NCBI GenBank assembly: GCA_032718475.1 | Contig: JAUCBJ010002930.1 | Location: 1 to 32,792, forward strand | DNA: 32,792 nucleotides | Direction: 5' to 3' | DNA from: Nemertoderma westbladi | Taxonomy: Eukaryota; Xenacoelomorpha; Nemertodermatida; Nemertodermatidae | Shown: one piece after another, positions 1-9,330 of the stretch | Layout of the letters: each line of letters begins with the position of its first letter | How positions within the stretch are numbered: position 1 is the first letter of the stretch | Notes under the pieces: model-generated | The model's input: the letters and a program-made list of their open reading frames with translations, nothing else | The model's database searches: none | Told to the model about the DNA's origin: nothing | Program-made: the position numbers and the translations under genes

Positions 1-161
1 CTGGAGTGACCGAAGCACAAAGTCGTCAGTCTTTACCTACGCCAAGCAGCCCTGATGTAGTACCGGGGTTAGTTTAACTATAACGGTATGTATAACAAGC
101 ACAATTACTGTAGGAATAAACTTGGGGACATGAATGTTGCGAATAATCGCATAAACTCTGA

Positions 162-737
162 ATAATAAATATTACGCTACCCGTACAGAATACTCATATA
201 AATACAAACCAAACGCTGGCAGACTACTATTAAGCCTAAACAAACTACTGTATGTGCAGATTCTGAAACTGTTAGTTAGTATGCGTTCTAACACGGTAGT
301 ACGACTTACTCTTTAAGAGGGGATTGACCTTACCGCTTATGGCTGCCCCAACTTACTAACGGCACTTGATCAGACCAACTCTACACACGCAGCAATCCCT
401 TCAGACCTAAAAATAGCTAGACAACAATCCAGCCTACAAATATTTGAGTAATAACTATTACGGTACCTGAACAGACCACACAAACAAACACAGGCTAAAA
501 CACTGGCAGACTACGATCAAGCCTAAATAAACTACAGTATATGCAGACTCTGAAACTGTTAGTTAGTATGCGTGCTAACACGGTAGTACGACTTACTCTT
601 TAAGAGGGGATTGACCTTACCGCTTATGGCTGCCCCAACTTACTAACGGCACTTTATCAGACAAACTCTACACACGCCGTAATCTCTCCAAACTCAACAA
701 CAGTCAGACAGCAGCTCAGCCTACAATTATCTGAACA
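162..737. repeat. Two-copy tandem duplication, 287-bp unit, with a nearly invariant core
   Basis: Two adjacent copies (about 162-449 and 450-737) align at a constant offset of 287 bp. The flanks of each copy have diverged clearly. A 105-bp core (263-367 and 550-654) differs at only one position that I can see. I find no open reading frame in it and no convincing RNA gene. It could be a fragment of an unclassified mobile element or a local duplication followed by gene conversion of the core. Confidence 0.8.
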
Positions 738-985
738 ATCTGAGCAGACTTACACGTCTTCAGCTCAATATTAACTTACTAGGAAATAAAACCGACAGAA
801 ATAAGTAAGCTCCAAAAGAAACAAGGGGTGTACAGTCCCTAATCTCTTAGACAGCCTACCGGTATACAATAATCAAAATCGAATAATACTAAATGTACTT
901 GTACAGCAGTACCGGTACCGGTGATGACAGTTAGGCCTACTGACCTACAAAGTACCGGTTCAGTTTTACCGGTCACTACGGTATT
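738..985. other. Non-coding stretch with a cluster of ACCGGT hexamers
   Basis: No credible coding frame is seen. The hexamer ACCGGT occurs five times between 858 and 973 (858, 911, 917, 954, 968), two of them back to back. Its meaning is unknown. Confidence 0.5.
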
Positions 986-1118
986 TTGCAACCTTATTGC
1001 CTACTGCAATAAGATTGTAAACTGTTACTGTTCGACAGAACAGTATTAAACTGTATTTAATGCCTACACTTGCAACCTTATTGCCTACTGCAATAAGATT
1101 ATAAACTGTTACTGTTCG
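986..1118. repeat. Two direct copies, 84 bp apart, each with an 8-bp hairpin
   Basis: A block of about 49 bp starting TTGCAACCTTATTGCC occurs at 986-1034 and again at 1070-1118, with one visible difference. Each copy contains CTTATTGC, a 5-nt loop CTACT, and GCAATAAG, which is a perfect 8-bp stem. It could be a short structured repeat or mobile-element debris. Confidence 0.75.
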
Positions 1119-2356
1119 CGCTTTTGAAGACCTTTAGCAGTTTAACCTGCCAAAATTTATATGTCTTTTCGTTAATTAAAACCACTTTAGCATACGACAA
1201 TATTTTATGCTAATACGCAAAACACTAGCCGAAATCAGCCCATGCGCGATCATTCACCCGATGGATCTACACCCGGGAGACTGAATTCGGATGCTTAAAT
1301 TTTATTATTACAGTGTAAGGTTGCAGTGTATACCTAATGTATTATTCGATAGATCGTTAATAATTAATCTCTGACAGGTATTATTGGCTTTCGGGAAATA
1401 TTAACAGTTCCTTTAGGACGTGGCGCTTTATCTATTTAAACAGAACTAAGACTTATACTAAAACGCAACGATACTGCTTATGATTGAAGTATAAAGCGTA
1501 TTCTTTAGGAAATACTTTGTTACCAATCACAATCATACACACTATTCTGCCGGCAGTCAGTATATTTGATCACACATAAAGAGAGCAGTAATTGACTCAC
1601 GTAGGGTCTGCTAAATAACATTGGATTCAATACACACCACATTAATATAAATCGCAATTGTTATGTATAGCCGGTCTCTCTAACCTGTAGTGTTATCAAG
1701 AAAATTGGGAATTGGGTGATTTATCCGTATTATCCAAATAGCAATATTTCCATCAACAAATAGGTACAATTAATAACTGACAGTAAATAACAGTAAAAAC
1801 CATATGATTAATGCAATTAAATTAAGTGAGCATGTTAATTAGTGATTTATTGAGTAAGTGAGTAGGTAACAGTTTATACTTTCGATAATTTAAGCAGTTT
1901 ACTAGAGTTCTTCCCAAAATGCCGGTGTTTCTGGCTTAGACAGCAATAACAACAAAGTATCAAGAAAAAACAGTAAGACTGAACACTCTCCTTATGATCG
2001 GCTGAAAAGCTACACGTCGACAGGAAAAATCGCTCTGATTGGCTCAAGCCAAACAAAGAACCACACATCCAATGGCTGTTTCCATGTCAGCAACCAGCTG
2101 TTAGATGTCGTAATATGAATCATCACGGCTAAGCTGTGAAAGGTAGTTGGTGCATTACAGGTTTTTTGCCTTACCATGTCCGCCAAAACACGTATATAGC
2201 AGAATTACTTTTATGTCCGTTAAAACACCTGTAAAGGTACCTTGCGGGCGAGGGGAATATATATACAGTCCGAGAACCCTTTTAGAGTATTCCAGCGCCT
2301 GGGGGGAACTGGCCAGCAAAGGCAAACGTATCAGTTATCCCACAAAAGCTTTTACA
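1119..2356. other. Gene-poor AT-rich stretch
   Basis: I see no recognisable protein, RNA gene or repeat array. Two short open frames (1874-2068 minus, 2147-2365 plus) have no recognisable motif. The second ends inside the first unit of the adjacent 79-bp repeat. Confidence 0.5.
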
Positions 2357-2600
2357 CTGGTTTAAATCATGCAGACTCAGTGGGTTACCATGTGACACAT
2401 GGGTGAGCACACAGACACAATAGACGAGCTGCAACCTGGTTTAAATCATGCAGACTCAGTGGGTTACCATGTGACACATGGGTGAGCACACAGACACAAT
2501 AGACGAGCTGCAACCTGGTTTAAATCATGCAGACTCAGTGGGTTACCATGTGACACATGGGTGAGCACACAGACACAACGGGCTGCAACCTGGTTTAAAT
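2357..2600. repeat. Minisatellite, 79-bp unit, about three copies
   Basis: Units begin with CTGGTTTAAATC at 2357, 2436, 2515 and 2590 (the last is partial). Spacings are 79, 79 and 75 bp; the third unit lacks a few bases near its end. Copies are otherwise almost identical. Each unit contains the perfect interrupted palindrome CCATGTG-A-CACATGG. Confidence 0.9.
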
Positions 2601-4681
2601 CGCCTCTGGATTTGGTCTCTGTAGTCGATTATATCGTTTTCGTAATCGATGAAAATAAAGGTCAGGTATCCAGTGCAATCTGCGTTCTGGGTATTTCTAT
2701 TTTACCAATTACATGAAGTAGGAGAGAGTCCTGCCACCCCTATCCAATAATCCGATATATTGAGAAAAATAGATTAGTATTGTTAATTAAGCATTCCACC
2801 GCATTATTGCAATAGCAAATATAACAATGGCAAATGCATATAAAGCGACCCGTCAGAAAAGCTCACTGGTCGAAAAGGATTAGTGGAAAACCGAACTAAA
2901 TGAGGAAAGCGGGTCCTGGTTGCCTAGGAATTAAAAAATAACGCAATCAATAAGTCAACCCAAGCAACAGTAACCGATTAGGGTGCCTACAACAACGGGC
3001 CAATATGATGCCTGCCATATTCCATAATAATAAACATTTCATTGTATATTGGATCCGTGCTGTGATGTCTATGTGTATGCTTGAACTATGCAATGCGGAG
3101 CATATATAACAATTTCCCATTCCCATTTCCATGACAAGAATATCACCTGATACACTAATAGCTGTGCGACATGTGTGATTCTTATTGGTGTTCTGCAATA
3201 AATAGGTGTCGAGACAATAATAATAAACAATAGGTGTCGAGACTATAATTATTTTCGTCGAAAATTGACATTATTATGAATGGGTTAATCTTTCAGGCTT
3301 ATTAAGTTAAGTCAGGGAATATCAGTTCACCTTTTCAGTTATCATTCCACGCGTTGACAAATTGAAATATTATATATTATATAAGGATGAATGTTATGTA
3401 TAACTTAATAGTTAATAAGTTTATGAATCAGATGACATTACGTGACAGATGGGAACGTTTTATATAGGAGCCTGCCAATCATGCTCTCCTCTGTGTGATT
3501 GCTTCTCCAATTTGCATTTTTATATAACATCGTTATTATTATTCAACGGAATACATATCTAAAACGTGCTGTACATTATTTAAGCTTTCATAGATCTTAT
3601 TTTAGATTTTAATTATTTTAATTTTTCATAGAGGCCCAGTGATTGTAAAAATTGTAAATTTTTATTTTGTAAATTATAATAATAGTAAAAAGCAGTAGCT
3701 TTGCTGCTTTACATTCATGATTTTGAGATTAATTATCTATTTAAATGTGTATTTTTTGTTTGGATATAAATGTAAAACCATAAAAAATGTAAAGTTAAAA
3801 ATTAAAACTACAGTCGTAATCAGCACTTTATAAAAATACAGTTTTCTCCTTTATTAAAATCCTCGCGGGATCTCATAAAATTACAAGACTCGAAATAACT
3901 AATTATATAATAATATTAACACTCTATTATTCCATTTTTATAAAGGCGACTCTTTTGAGAAAGCATGTTAGTACATATGAAAGGTGCGCATTAAGGTTGA
4001 CTTAGAAAAACAGTTCAAGGACTTAATAATGTCAACAATTGACGAAGGGAGAAAAGGGAAATGTGATAATGAAGTGGAGTTTGGAGAATGTAGTTTACTG
4101 AGGGTGAGTGTCATATATCAACAACCGGCGGCCATCACGAAGCCATCCATCCAATTACCTACAAACATTCCTCGATGGCTGAAACCCTGACCCGCACCGC
4201 ACCGGTAATTTGTATCGCCAAACATCCGCTTTGTCACTCCAAACAGATATAAGGCTACCGGTATTGATTGACGTTGTACACACTGTGCAAGGACACTTCA
4301 ATAGATCTGACTTATTGATCGAGTTATTCAACAATGATCAGCCAGGATTAGGATTGCACTCAGCGATTATATGACAGAGGAAGGAACTTCACGGATTATC
4401 AACTGATTTATTAATTTTTATGTTAAATACTACGGAAATGCTGCTGACTTACTGTCCAATGCGGGGTGCTCCTGTCGATAACCTCACCATCTATATTAGT
4501 AACAAAACATTCGATCAATTAAATTAAATTCAATACAGCACGTACGGGGTAATTACTCTAGTTAGGCAAGCACACTGTAAAATTTTTAAATTTAATAATG
4601 AAAGGTCACTAACCATATAAAACGCCGTTAGTATTAACAGCGAGTTGTTATTTAGCACTTTACAACTTTAGAGGACATTAC
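2601..4681. other. AT-rich non-coding stretch
   Basis: Mostly low-complexity AT-rich DNA with no recognised gene. A 15-bp direct repeat (AATAGGTGTCGAGAC) occurs at 3201 and 3229. An open frame at about 3984-4190 is followed internally by a donor-like GAGG/GTGAGT near 4101, so a small plus-strand exon is conceivable. It matches no family I know and lacks a clear acceptor. Confidence 0.45.
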
Positions 4682-4718
4682 AGTATTGTATTTGCCTGTA
4701 CATTTAGTATTGTATTTG
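4682..4718. repeat. Short direct repeat, 24-bp period
   Basis: AGTATTGTATTTG occurs at 4682 and 4706, immediately left of the foldback that starts at 4723. It may be part of the same small element. Confidence 0.6.
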
Positions 4719-4722
4719 GTGT

Positions 4723-4813
4723 TATTGTTTACGTGGTAACCCATGACCGCGTTAAGTAATGTCCACTAAGGGGACATTACTTAACGCCGTCATTGAATAC
4801 CACGTAAACAATA
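4723..4813. repeat. Foldback: 42-bp imperfect inverted repeat with a 7-nt loop
   Basis: The left arm (4723-4764) starts TATTGTTTACGTGGTA and ends GCGTTAAGTAATGTCC. The right arm (4772-4813) is its reverse complement except for a 4-nt internal bulge region and one further mismatch. The loop is 4765-4771. The 91-nt length and nearly continuous stem fit either a pre-miRNA-like hairpin or a small foldback/MITE. The sequence alone does not decide between these, and I see no clear target-site duplication. Confidence 0.8.
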
Positions 4814-5830
4814 GGTGGAAATTTGCCTGACAACCAGATAGGCCTACTGCATTACCTACCGGTAGGCGGGGTATATCTATTAATAACCAGTAGGGCCTAG
4901 CTATATTATTATAACATGGCTCCAAACACCACCATAAATATAAGCTAACTTATTTATAACATAATTTATGTCATTTTTACATTTACATTATACAGCAACT
5001 AATATAATTTGTGAAGTTTCTATCACTTTATAATGTATATGTACAATCATTTCGTAATGTTAAAATTTTGGAATAAAACTACATACATAAACATACTTGT
5101 TGCAAAGTACTTTAAAGTGTTCTTATCCTCGTGGCTTTATTTTCCCTCACTCACTAACGTTCGTTCGTGTAACATAGCCACTCGAATCATCACACTGTAA
5201 AGTGCTACTTTACACACAAGTATGTAAATAGTTATTGCATTTGCAAACTGTGTGCACTTCTAGTGTACTAGACTTCCATTTGATCACTGGCCAGACTCCA
5301 GAGCCTCATTTTCTGTTGGACAGCCCAATAGTGAATCTTTCGTTACAGCGGGGCTCTTCAAGGCAGACCAGTCCCTTCCATTCCGAGAGGACTCCGTCAC
5401 AGTCTTGTTACAACGAAGACTGCGCTTAGTTCTGGAAACGACAAGACGTTGCCAGTTCTCAAATATGTTGCCCAGATGACTGAATATCTCAAATAAAAAA
5501 GTTGGTGCCTACTCGACGAGTTGAAATCGGTGAAATTCGACTTTAAATTTTCAAAACCGCTATTTTTCAGTGACCCCGTGATCGAAACGCCACAAAAAAA
5601 TATACAGTCTTGCGCGCAACCAAAATTTATGGAGAGTTTGTTATTAAAATTTTTGCGTACCTGCTTGAGTTTTTGAGATATTGGATGGTTATACATATAT
5701 ATACACACACACACACAACCACATCGTGTTTTTAAACGGCTCAACTCTTGACAAGAACTACCCTGTCCTATTAATAAGCAGGTTCGTTATTATTTCGAAA
5801 TATGATATGATCGCATCTGGAACTTATGAC
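4814..5830. other. Non-coding stretch with a CA/TA microsatellite
   Basis: No recognisable gene. Short open frames at 5235-5429 (plus) and 5397-5744 (minus) overlap each other and show no family motif. An alternating TA/CA run lies near 5691-5718. Confidence 0.45.
5197..5229. repeat. Hairpin element, copy A of a dispersed repeat
   Basis: TGTAAAGT-GCT-ACTTTACA forms a perfect 8-bp stem at 5197-5215. It is followed by AAGTATGTAAAT. The same right half (24 of 26 bases) recurs at 23253-23278, just outside the 42-bp array, where it also closes a hairpin. This suggests an end of a mobile element, class unknown. Confidence 0.6.
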
Positions 5831-5848
5831 CTACTACTACTACTACTA
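5831..5848. repeat. (CTA)6 microsatellite, probable LINE 3' tail
   Basis: Six CTA triplets lie 30 bp beyond the stop codon of the reverse transcriptase frame. On the element strand they read TAG. They probably mark the LINE 3' terminus. Confidence 0.65.
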
Positions 5849-5878
5849 GGATCGGCATGCTGCATTGCAGCTGCATTT

Positions 5879-6808
5879 TTAAGAATGCTGTGCCGGCTTG
5901 TCAACAAAATTGCACCGCCACAACTCCCTATCACCCATGACATTTGCTAGATCATCCGCATCTTTAAGGCCAGTGTCCTTTAAGATGCGTCTCAAGAAAG
6001 TCATGGGCTGTCCACCATGCTTATTCACTCCATGAGGCTGCCAAAGTACAAGATTATGCACTGGCTGGTCCTCACGGCGAAAGCAATGTCCTGCAAAGCG
6101 GAGGCGATTTTGTTCTAGTGTCAAGCTTGGGGGAACCAATGAGACACCTCCAATGTTATATAGTGTCTGGTTGGAGATGTGTGCATTGTACTTGACACAA
6201 TGTACCCGGCGTAGCATTCTTGTGAATGTGCCATCCAGAGATTTGGTGTCCTCAGCAGTTAGAGCCCAGCATGGACTCCCGTAGAGGAGTACTGGAACTA
6301 CTGCTGCTCTAAATAATCGGACCTTAAGTTTCCGATTAATTCTAGGTGACTTCCAAATCCTGGAAAGCCTATTCAAGGCTGCCCATGCCTTTCCCTTACG
6401 TATTCGAAGGTCCTCACCTGACTTCCGGATCCATGATCCCAGGTAACAGAAGTCGTCCACATGCTCAAGCATACCATCCTTTGAGCTTATGCTCATCCGA
6501 TCAGAGACTTGCTGAGGACTTTCAAAGTTAACTGTCAGAATGTTGGTCTTTCTGGAGTTGATAAAAAGACCAACACTAGAAGCAGCATGTTCTAATGAGC
6601 TGAGGAGCCGCTGGGCTCCCTCTAATGATTCTGAGAGTACTCCTAAGTCATCAGCAAAGTCTAGATCAGTTAGGTACTTGGCAGGATTTCCTCGACTTCT
6701 GGAGCCAGTAGGTGGAGTTATCATCACCCCATCATCATTATGACGATCTAAGGACATGCGTAGAACATAGTCAACCACAATAATGAACAAGAATGGTGCA
6801 CGCCCCAT
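5879..6808 (-). pseudogene. LINE reverse transcriptase, C-terminal part
   Basis: The open frame of 309 codons starts inside the palm domain and ends at the natural C terminus. APFLFIIVVDYV (residues 4-15) is the segment that follows motif B in LINE reverse transcriptases. FADD at residues 51-54 is catalytic motif C, with both aspartates present. DDFCYLGSWI and LLYGSPCWAL are typical downstream blocks of RTE-like enzymes. The ATG that opens this frame is incidental: the true upstream sequence is in another frame, so a frameshift lies at about 6805-6820. About eight codons around the usual GVxQGD motif also appear to be missing there. Confidence 0.85.
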
Positions 6809-6996
6809 AACACTTCAAATGGTTCTGTGTCACCGTCAACAGTAGACACAAATGTTGTCGAACCATCGTATACTGATCTGATTGCTGCAATAATTTCATC
6901 AGGAATCCCATATAATGAAAGTATGCTGAACATACGTGAGCGAGAGACTGAATCAAAGGCCTTGAAGAAGTCAACAAAGATAACAGCCAGATGCCA
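6809..6996 (-). pseudogene. LINE reverse transcriptase, motif A fragment
   Basis: Directly after the endonuclease stop codon, in the same frame, the sequence reads AVIFVDFFKAFDS. This is reverse transcriptase motif A with its catalytic aspartate (FVDFFKAFD). It continues through LYGIPDEIIAAI and a VDGDTEPFEV stretch, then loses frame. The finger motifs that should lie between the endonuclease linker and motif A are absent, so several hundred bases have been deleted at about 6995-7016. The fragment joins the endonuclease part to the downstream FADD part. Confidence 0.8.
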
Positions 6997-7016
6997 TTAT
7001 TGACTGTCATTATTGA
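6995..7016. other. 9-bp direct repeat at the LINE deletion junction
   Basis: CATTATTGA occurs at 6995-7003 and 7008-7016, separated by CTGT. It lies exactly where the endonuclease linker meets RT motif A. The first copy supplies the in-frame TAA (6997-6999 on the minus strand). It looks like a scar of the event that removed the RT fingers. Confidence 0.7.
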
Positions 7017-8616
7017 GGAGCTTTTCAAAGTGGGCTTTCCAACCATTGAGGCGATCGGCTGGTGATTCAGCCTTAACCTTGGTGGTTGGTTGGCTTTTCC
7101 GCCCAGTAAGCAGATTGATCGATTTCCATGCCTGGGATGATTGCCTGCTGTCGTCAGCATCATTGATGGCATCAACCTGTTGGTTTATTAGCTCCTGTAG
7201 ATTAACAGAGTACTGCCTGTTCAGGGACCTAGATGCAGCTTTTACTGCATTCTTGGCCGCTGTAGTCTGTTTGAATCGGGACTCTTTCTGCGCCTTATGA
7301 AGGTCATTTCGGCACTTCTGAATTTTGTTGTCAGTCCAGGGGGCCCTTTTCCTGTTTCGAGGGTATACAGGAACTGTTTCTGCAGCTGCTAACTTAACTG
7401 CTTCTGTAAAGGCAGTATAGCCCTCACAGTGATCTGCCGCCTCAGAGGCAAGAGCCTCATACCTGTTGCTCAGCTGTAGTGTGAAGCTGGATCTCACACT
7501 TGGCTGTTGCAACAGAGAGGACCAGTCATGCCGTGGCAAGGCAGATTTCGTTGTTCTGCTAGCACGCAGACTAAGTCTTACCTTGGCCACAATAAGGAGG
7601 TGATCACTGGAGAAGGGTCGAAGTGTAAATGCATTACAGTCTTGTATAGAGCTCCTGTATTTCCTACGAAACAGAATATGGTCTATCTGGGACTTGTGAC
7701 CACTGGGTCCACTATGAGTCCATAGCTTTCCAGTTCGCTTCTTGAACTGGGTTCCAGCCGAAAACAATCCATTTCCAGAGATAAAATCCTGAAGATTGAC
7801 AGAATTTCGGTTAACACTATTGCTATAGACCCAGGGCGATGTAGGTGATTGATGCAGACTTGCATTAAAGTCTCCCAGGAATGTTAAGAATGCATGCTGA
7901 TCCACTCCATCAGTTGCTGCTTGTAGATTGTGGTAGAAATTTTCCACCTCCTCTACAGGGGCAACACTAGTTGGAGAGTAGCACACAATCAGAACCACCT
8001 TAGGAAACTTCTTAGCCAGTCTTCCAGAACATGAGAAGTGGCAACGGATGATGCGGTTAGAGATTTGGTCTATTTTGTCCAATGCTGCATGTGCAGTTGG
8101 ATTCATCAATAGACCAATTCCACCATTGCCACTATCATCTGCTGACGCGAGGGCGAGTCGCCAACCGCCCCCCATGTCTTTAATCAGAACCTCATCAGTC
8201 TGTCCAGTCTGCATTCGGTGCTCTTGAACACCCACTGCGCTAAGAGAAAGCTTATCTGACAAGGCAGTCAGCTCACCTTGTCGCATTGGGGACCCGAGTG
8301 TTAGGGTGTTTACTGAGGCTAGTCTAGTGACTTGCCTCAGATTCACCAATGGCTTTGTTGGTCGGGGTGGAACATGAGAGTAGCCTCCAACTCCTGAATC
8401 CCTCTCCCCATCACAATCTGGCCTCCCTGGTGACCCAGGGTTTGGGCCAGAAAGGTCATCAGGAAAGGGACTCAAAGAATTGTTGGCTGCTCTCTCTCCA
8501 GTAGGGGGTGAGACAGGCAGCCGGTCAGGAGTTAACTGACGCCTGTGAGGCCGATTGTGTCCGGTAATTCCACTGGCCTCTAGTGGCCGGACCTCCGCAT
8601 TGCTAATGTAATCCAT
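6997..8616 (-). CDS. LINE endonuclease ORF (APE-type), linker, truncated before RT
   Basis: The 539-codon frame has a Pro/Ser-rich leader (about residues 1-95), an exonuclease-endonuclease-phosphatase fold endonuclease (about 97-350) and a linker ending FEKLLNNDSQ before TAA. Catalytic-type residues are all visible: the Asn of SVNTL (103), QE (131-132), Tyr 213 in CYSPTS, GDFNA (248-252), QIDHIL with Asp 312, and SDH (337-339). In intact elements this enzyme nicks the target DNA to prime reverse transcription. The C-terminal linker includes APWTDNKI and a basic helical stretch. The chosen ATG follows a C-rich tract and may not be the native start. The element cannot move by itself because the RT is broken. 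Confidence 0.85.
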   Translation of the reverse strand: MDYISNAEVRPLEASGITGHNRPHRRQLTPDRLPVSPPTGERAANNSLSPFPDDLSGPNPGSPGRPDCDGERDSGVGGYSHVPPRPTKPLVNLRQVTRLASVNTLTLGSPMRQGELTALSDKLSLSAVGVQEHRMQTGQTDEVLIKDMGGGWRLALASADDSGNGGIGLLMNPTAHAALDKIDQISNRIIRCHFSCSGRLAKKFPKVVLIVCYSPTSVAPVEEVENFYHNLQAATDGVDQHAFLTFLGDFNASLHQSPTSPWVYSNSVNRNSVNLQDFISGNGLFSAGTQFKKRTGKLWTHSGPSGHKSQIDHILFRRKYRSSIQDCNAFTLRPFSSDHLLIVAKVRLSLRASRTTKSALPRHDWSSLLQQPSVRSSFTLQLSNRYEALASEAADHCEGYTAFTEAVKLAAAETVPVYPRNRKRAPWTDNKIQKCRNDLHKAQKESRFKQTTAAKNAVKAASRSLNRQYSVNLQELINQQVDAINDADDSRQSSQAWKSINLLTGRKSQPTTKVKAESPADRLNGWKAHFEKLLNNDSQ

Positions 8617-8770
8617 AGTGGGGGTTGGGGGGTGCTTTTTTGCCGAGTCTTATGACCACTGATGCCTGTATGGGTATTTATATAGTTAGTTATCAACTTC
8701 CAGGTTTCTCCTGAACCTGTTGAAGTCCCCACGAATAGTAAGATAAACATTGTTGATCTACCCAAACAGC

Positions 8771-9330
8771 TGCCCGTTGAGTATCGTTGACAATATTGAT
8801 TTCTATGTTGTAATTATTAAAAAATTTACTGTAACAATAATAATGATATAAAGGTTTCTTATTGGCTGCAACAATGTATTCTGTATTCTACATATTTATA
8901 GCCATGGAATGGAAGCTAGGAACGAGAAGCGATCAGGTTTCCCTTTTCAGAGGGATTTTATACAACGGCAACGAATTCCCGTGATTACCGCTAATCACCA
9001 CTACTGTAAAATGTCCCTGTTTAGTTAAGCCTCAGCGGTCTACTAGCATTACTGTAACTCTACAGTAACTGCATTTTGGTTAATAAATTTTGACAATATA
9101 CATGTGCGTCGCTAACTCAACATTAATTGAGTATATGTGTTTTTCTTCCTACATACTTGAAGGTTTCGCGGGTATAATATCCCATATTTTGCTATGATTT
9201 ATAAAATTTCATCAGTTCAATCCAAGTTTAGTTCATTAACCAACCCTAAGCACCAATGGAGACGTGTTCATACTAGTGTAACGATTGAGATTAGGTACCG
9301 ATATATAATTCCGATAGATATATTTATATA
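8771..9330. other. AT-rich spacer between LINE and first array
   Basis: No gene, RNA gene or repeat recognised. The last ten bases (TATTTATATA) already resemble the tail of the 30-bp unit, so the array may start slightly earlier than annotated. Confidence 0.5.

Larger units (their letters stand above)
5831..8770 (-). mobile_element. Degraded APE-type non-LTR retrotransposon (LINE), RTE-like
   Basis: The element reads right to left. It carries an apurinic-type endonuclease, a linker, then a reverse transcriptase with its front part missing. The 3' end is followed by a trinucleotide run, (CTA)6 on the plus strand or TAG on the element strand, at 5831-5848. RTE-group LINEs typically end in short tandem repeats instead of long poly(A). 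I see no separate first ORF, which also fits that group. The 5' boundary near 8.77 kb is a guess. Stop, frameshift and deletions make it non-autonomous. Group assignment is by motif style only. Confidence 0.8.

Noticed and set aside
300-350. tRNA-derived SINE promoter on the minus strand of the 287-bp core
   Set aside because: CATAAGCGGTAAGG is loosely like an A box, but I found no matching B box or cloverleaf.
2147-2365. 72-codon plus-strand ORF ending TKAFTLV
   Set aside because: It shows no recognisable family motif and its stop lies in the adjacent 79-bp repeat. It could be a fragment of something, but I cannot support a call.
3984-4101. Possible plus-strand exon (LEKQFKDLIMSTIDEG...)
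   Set aside because: Codon content looks plausible and a donor-like GAGG/GTGAGT follows, but there is no clear acceptor, no partner exon and no recognised family.
5397-5744. 115-codon minus-strand ORF
   Set aside because: It has low-complexity ends from a CA/TA microsatellite, no motif, and overlaps other short frames.
6346-7725. Several 60-95-codon plus-strand ORFs inside the LINE
   Set aside because: They are antisense shadows of the endonuclease and reverse transcriptase frames.
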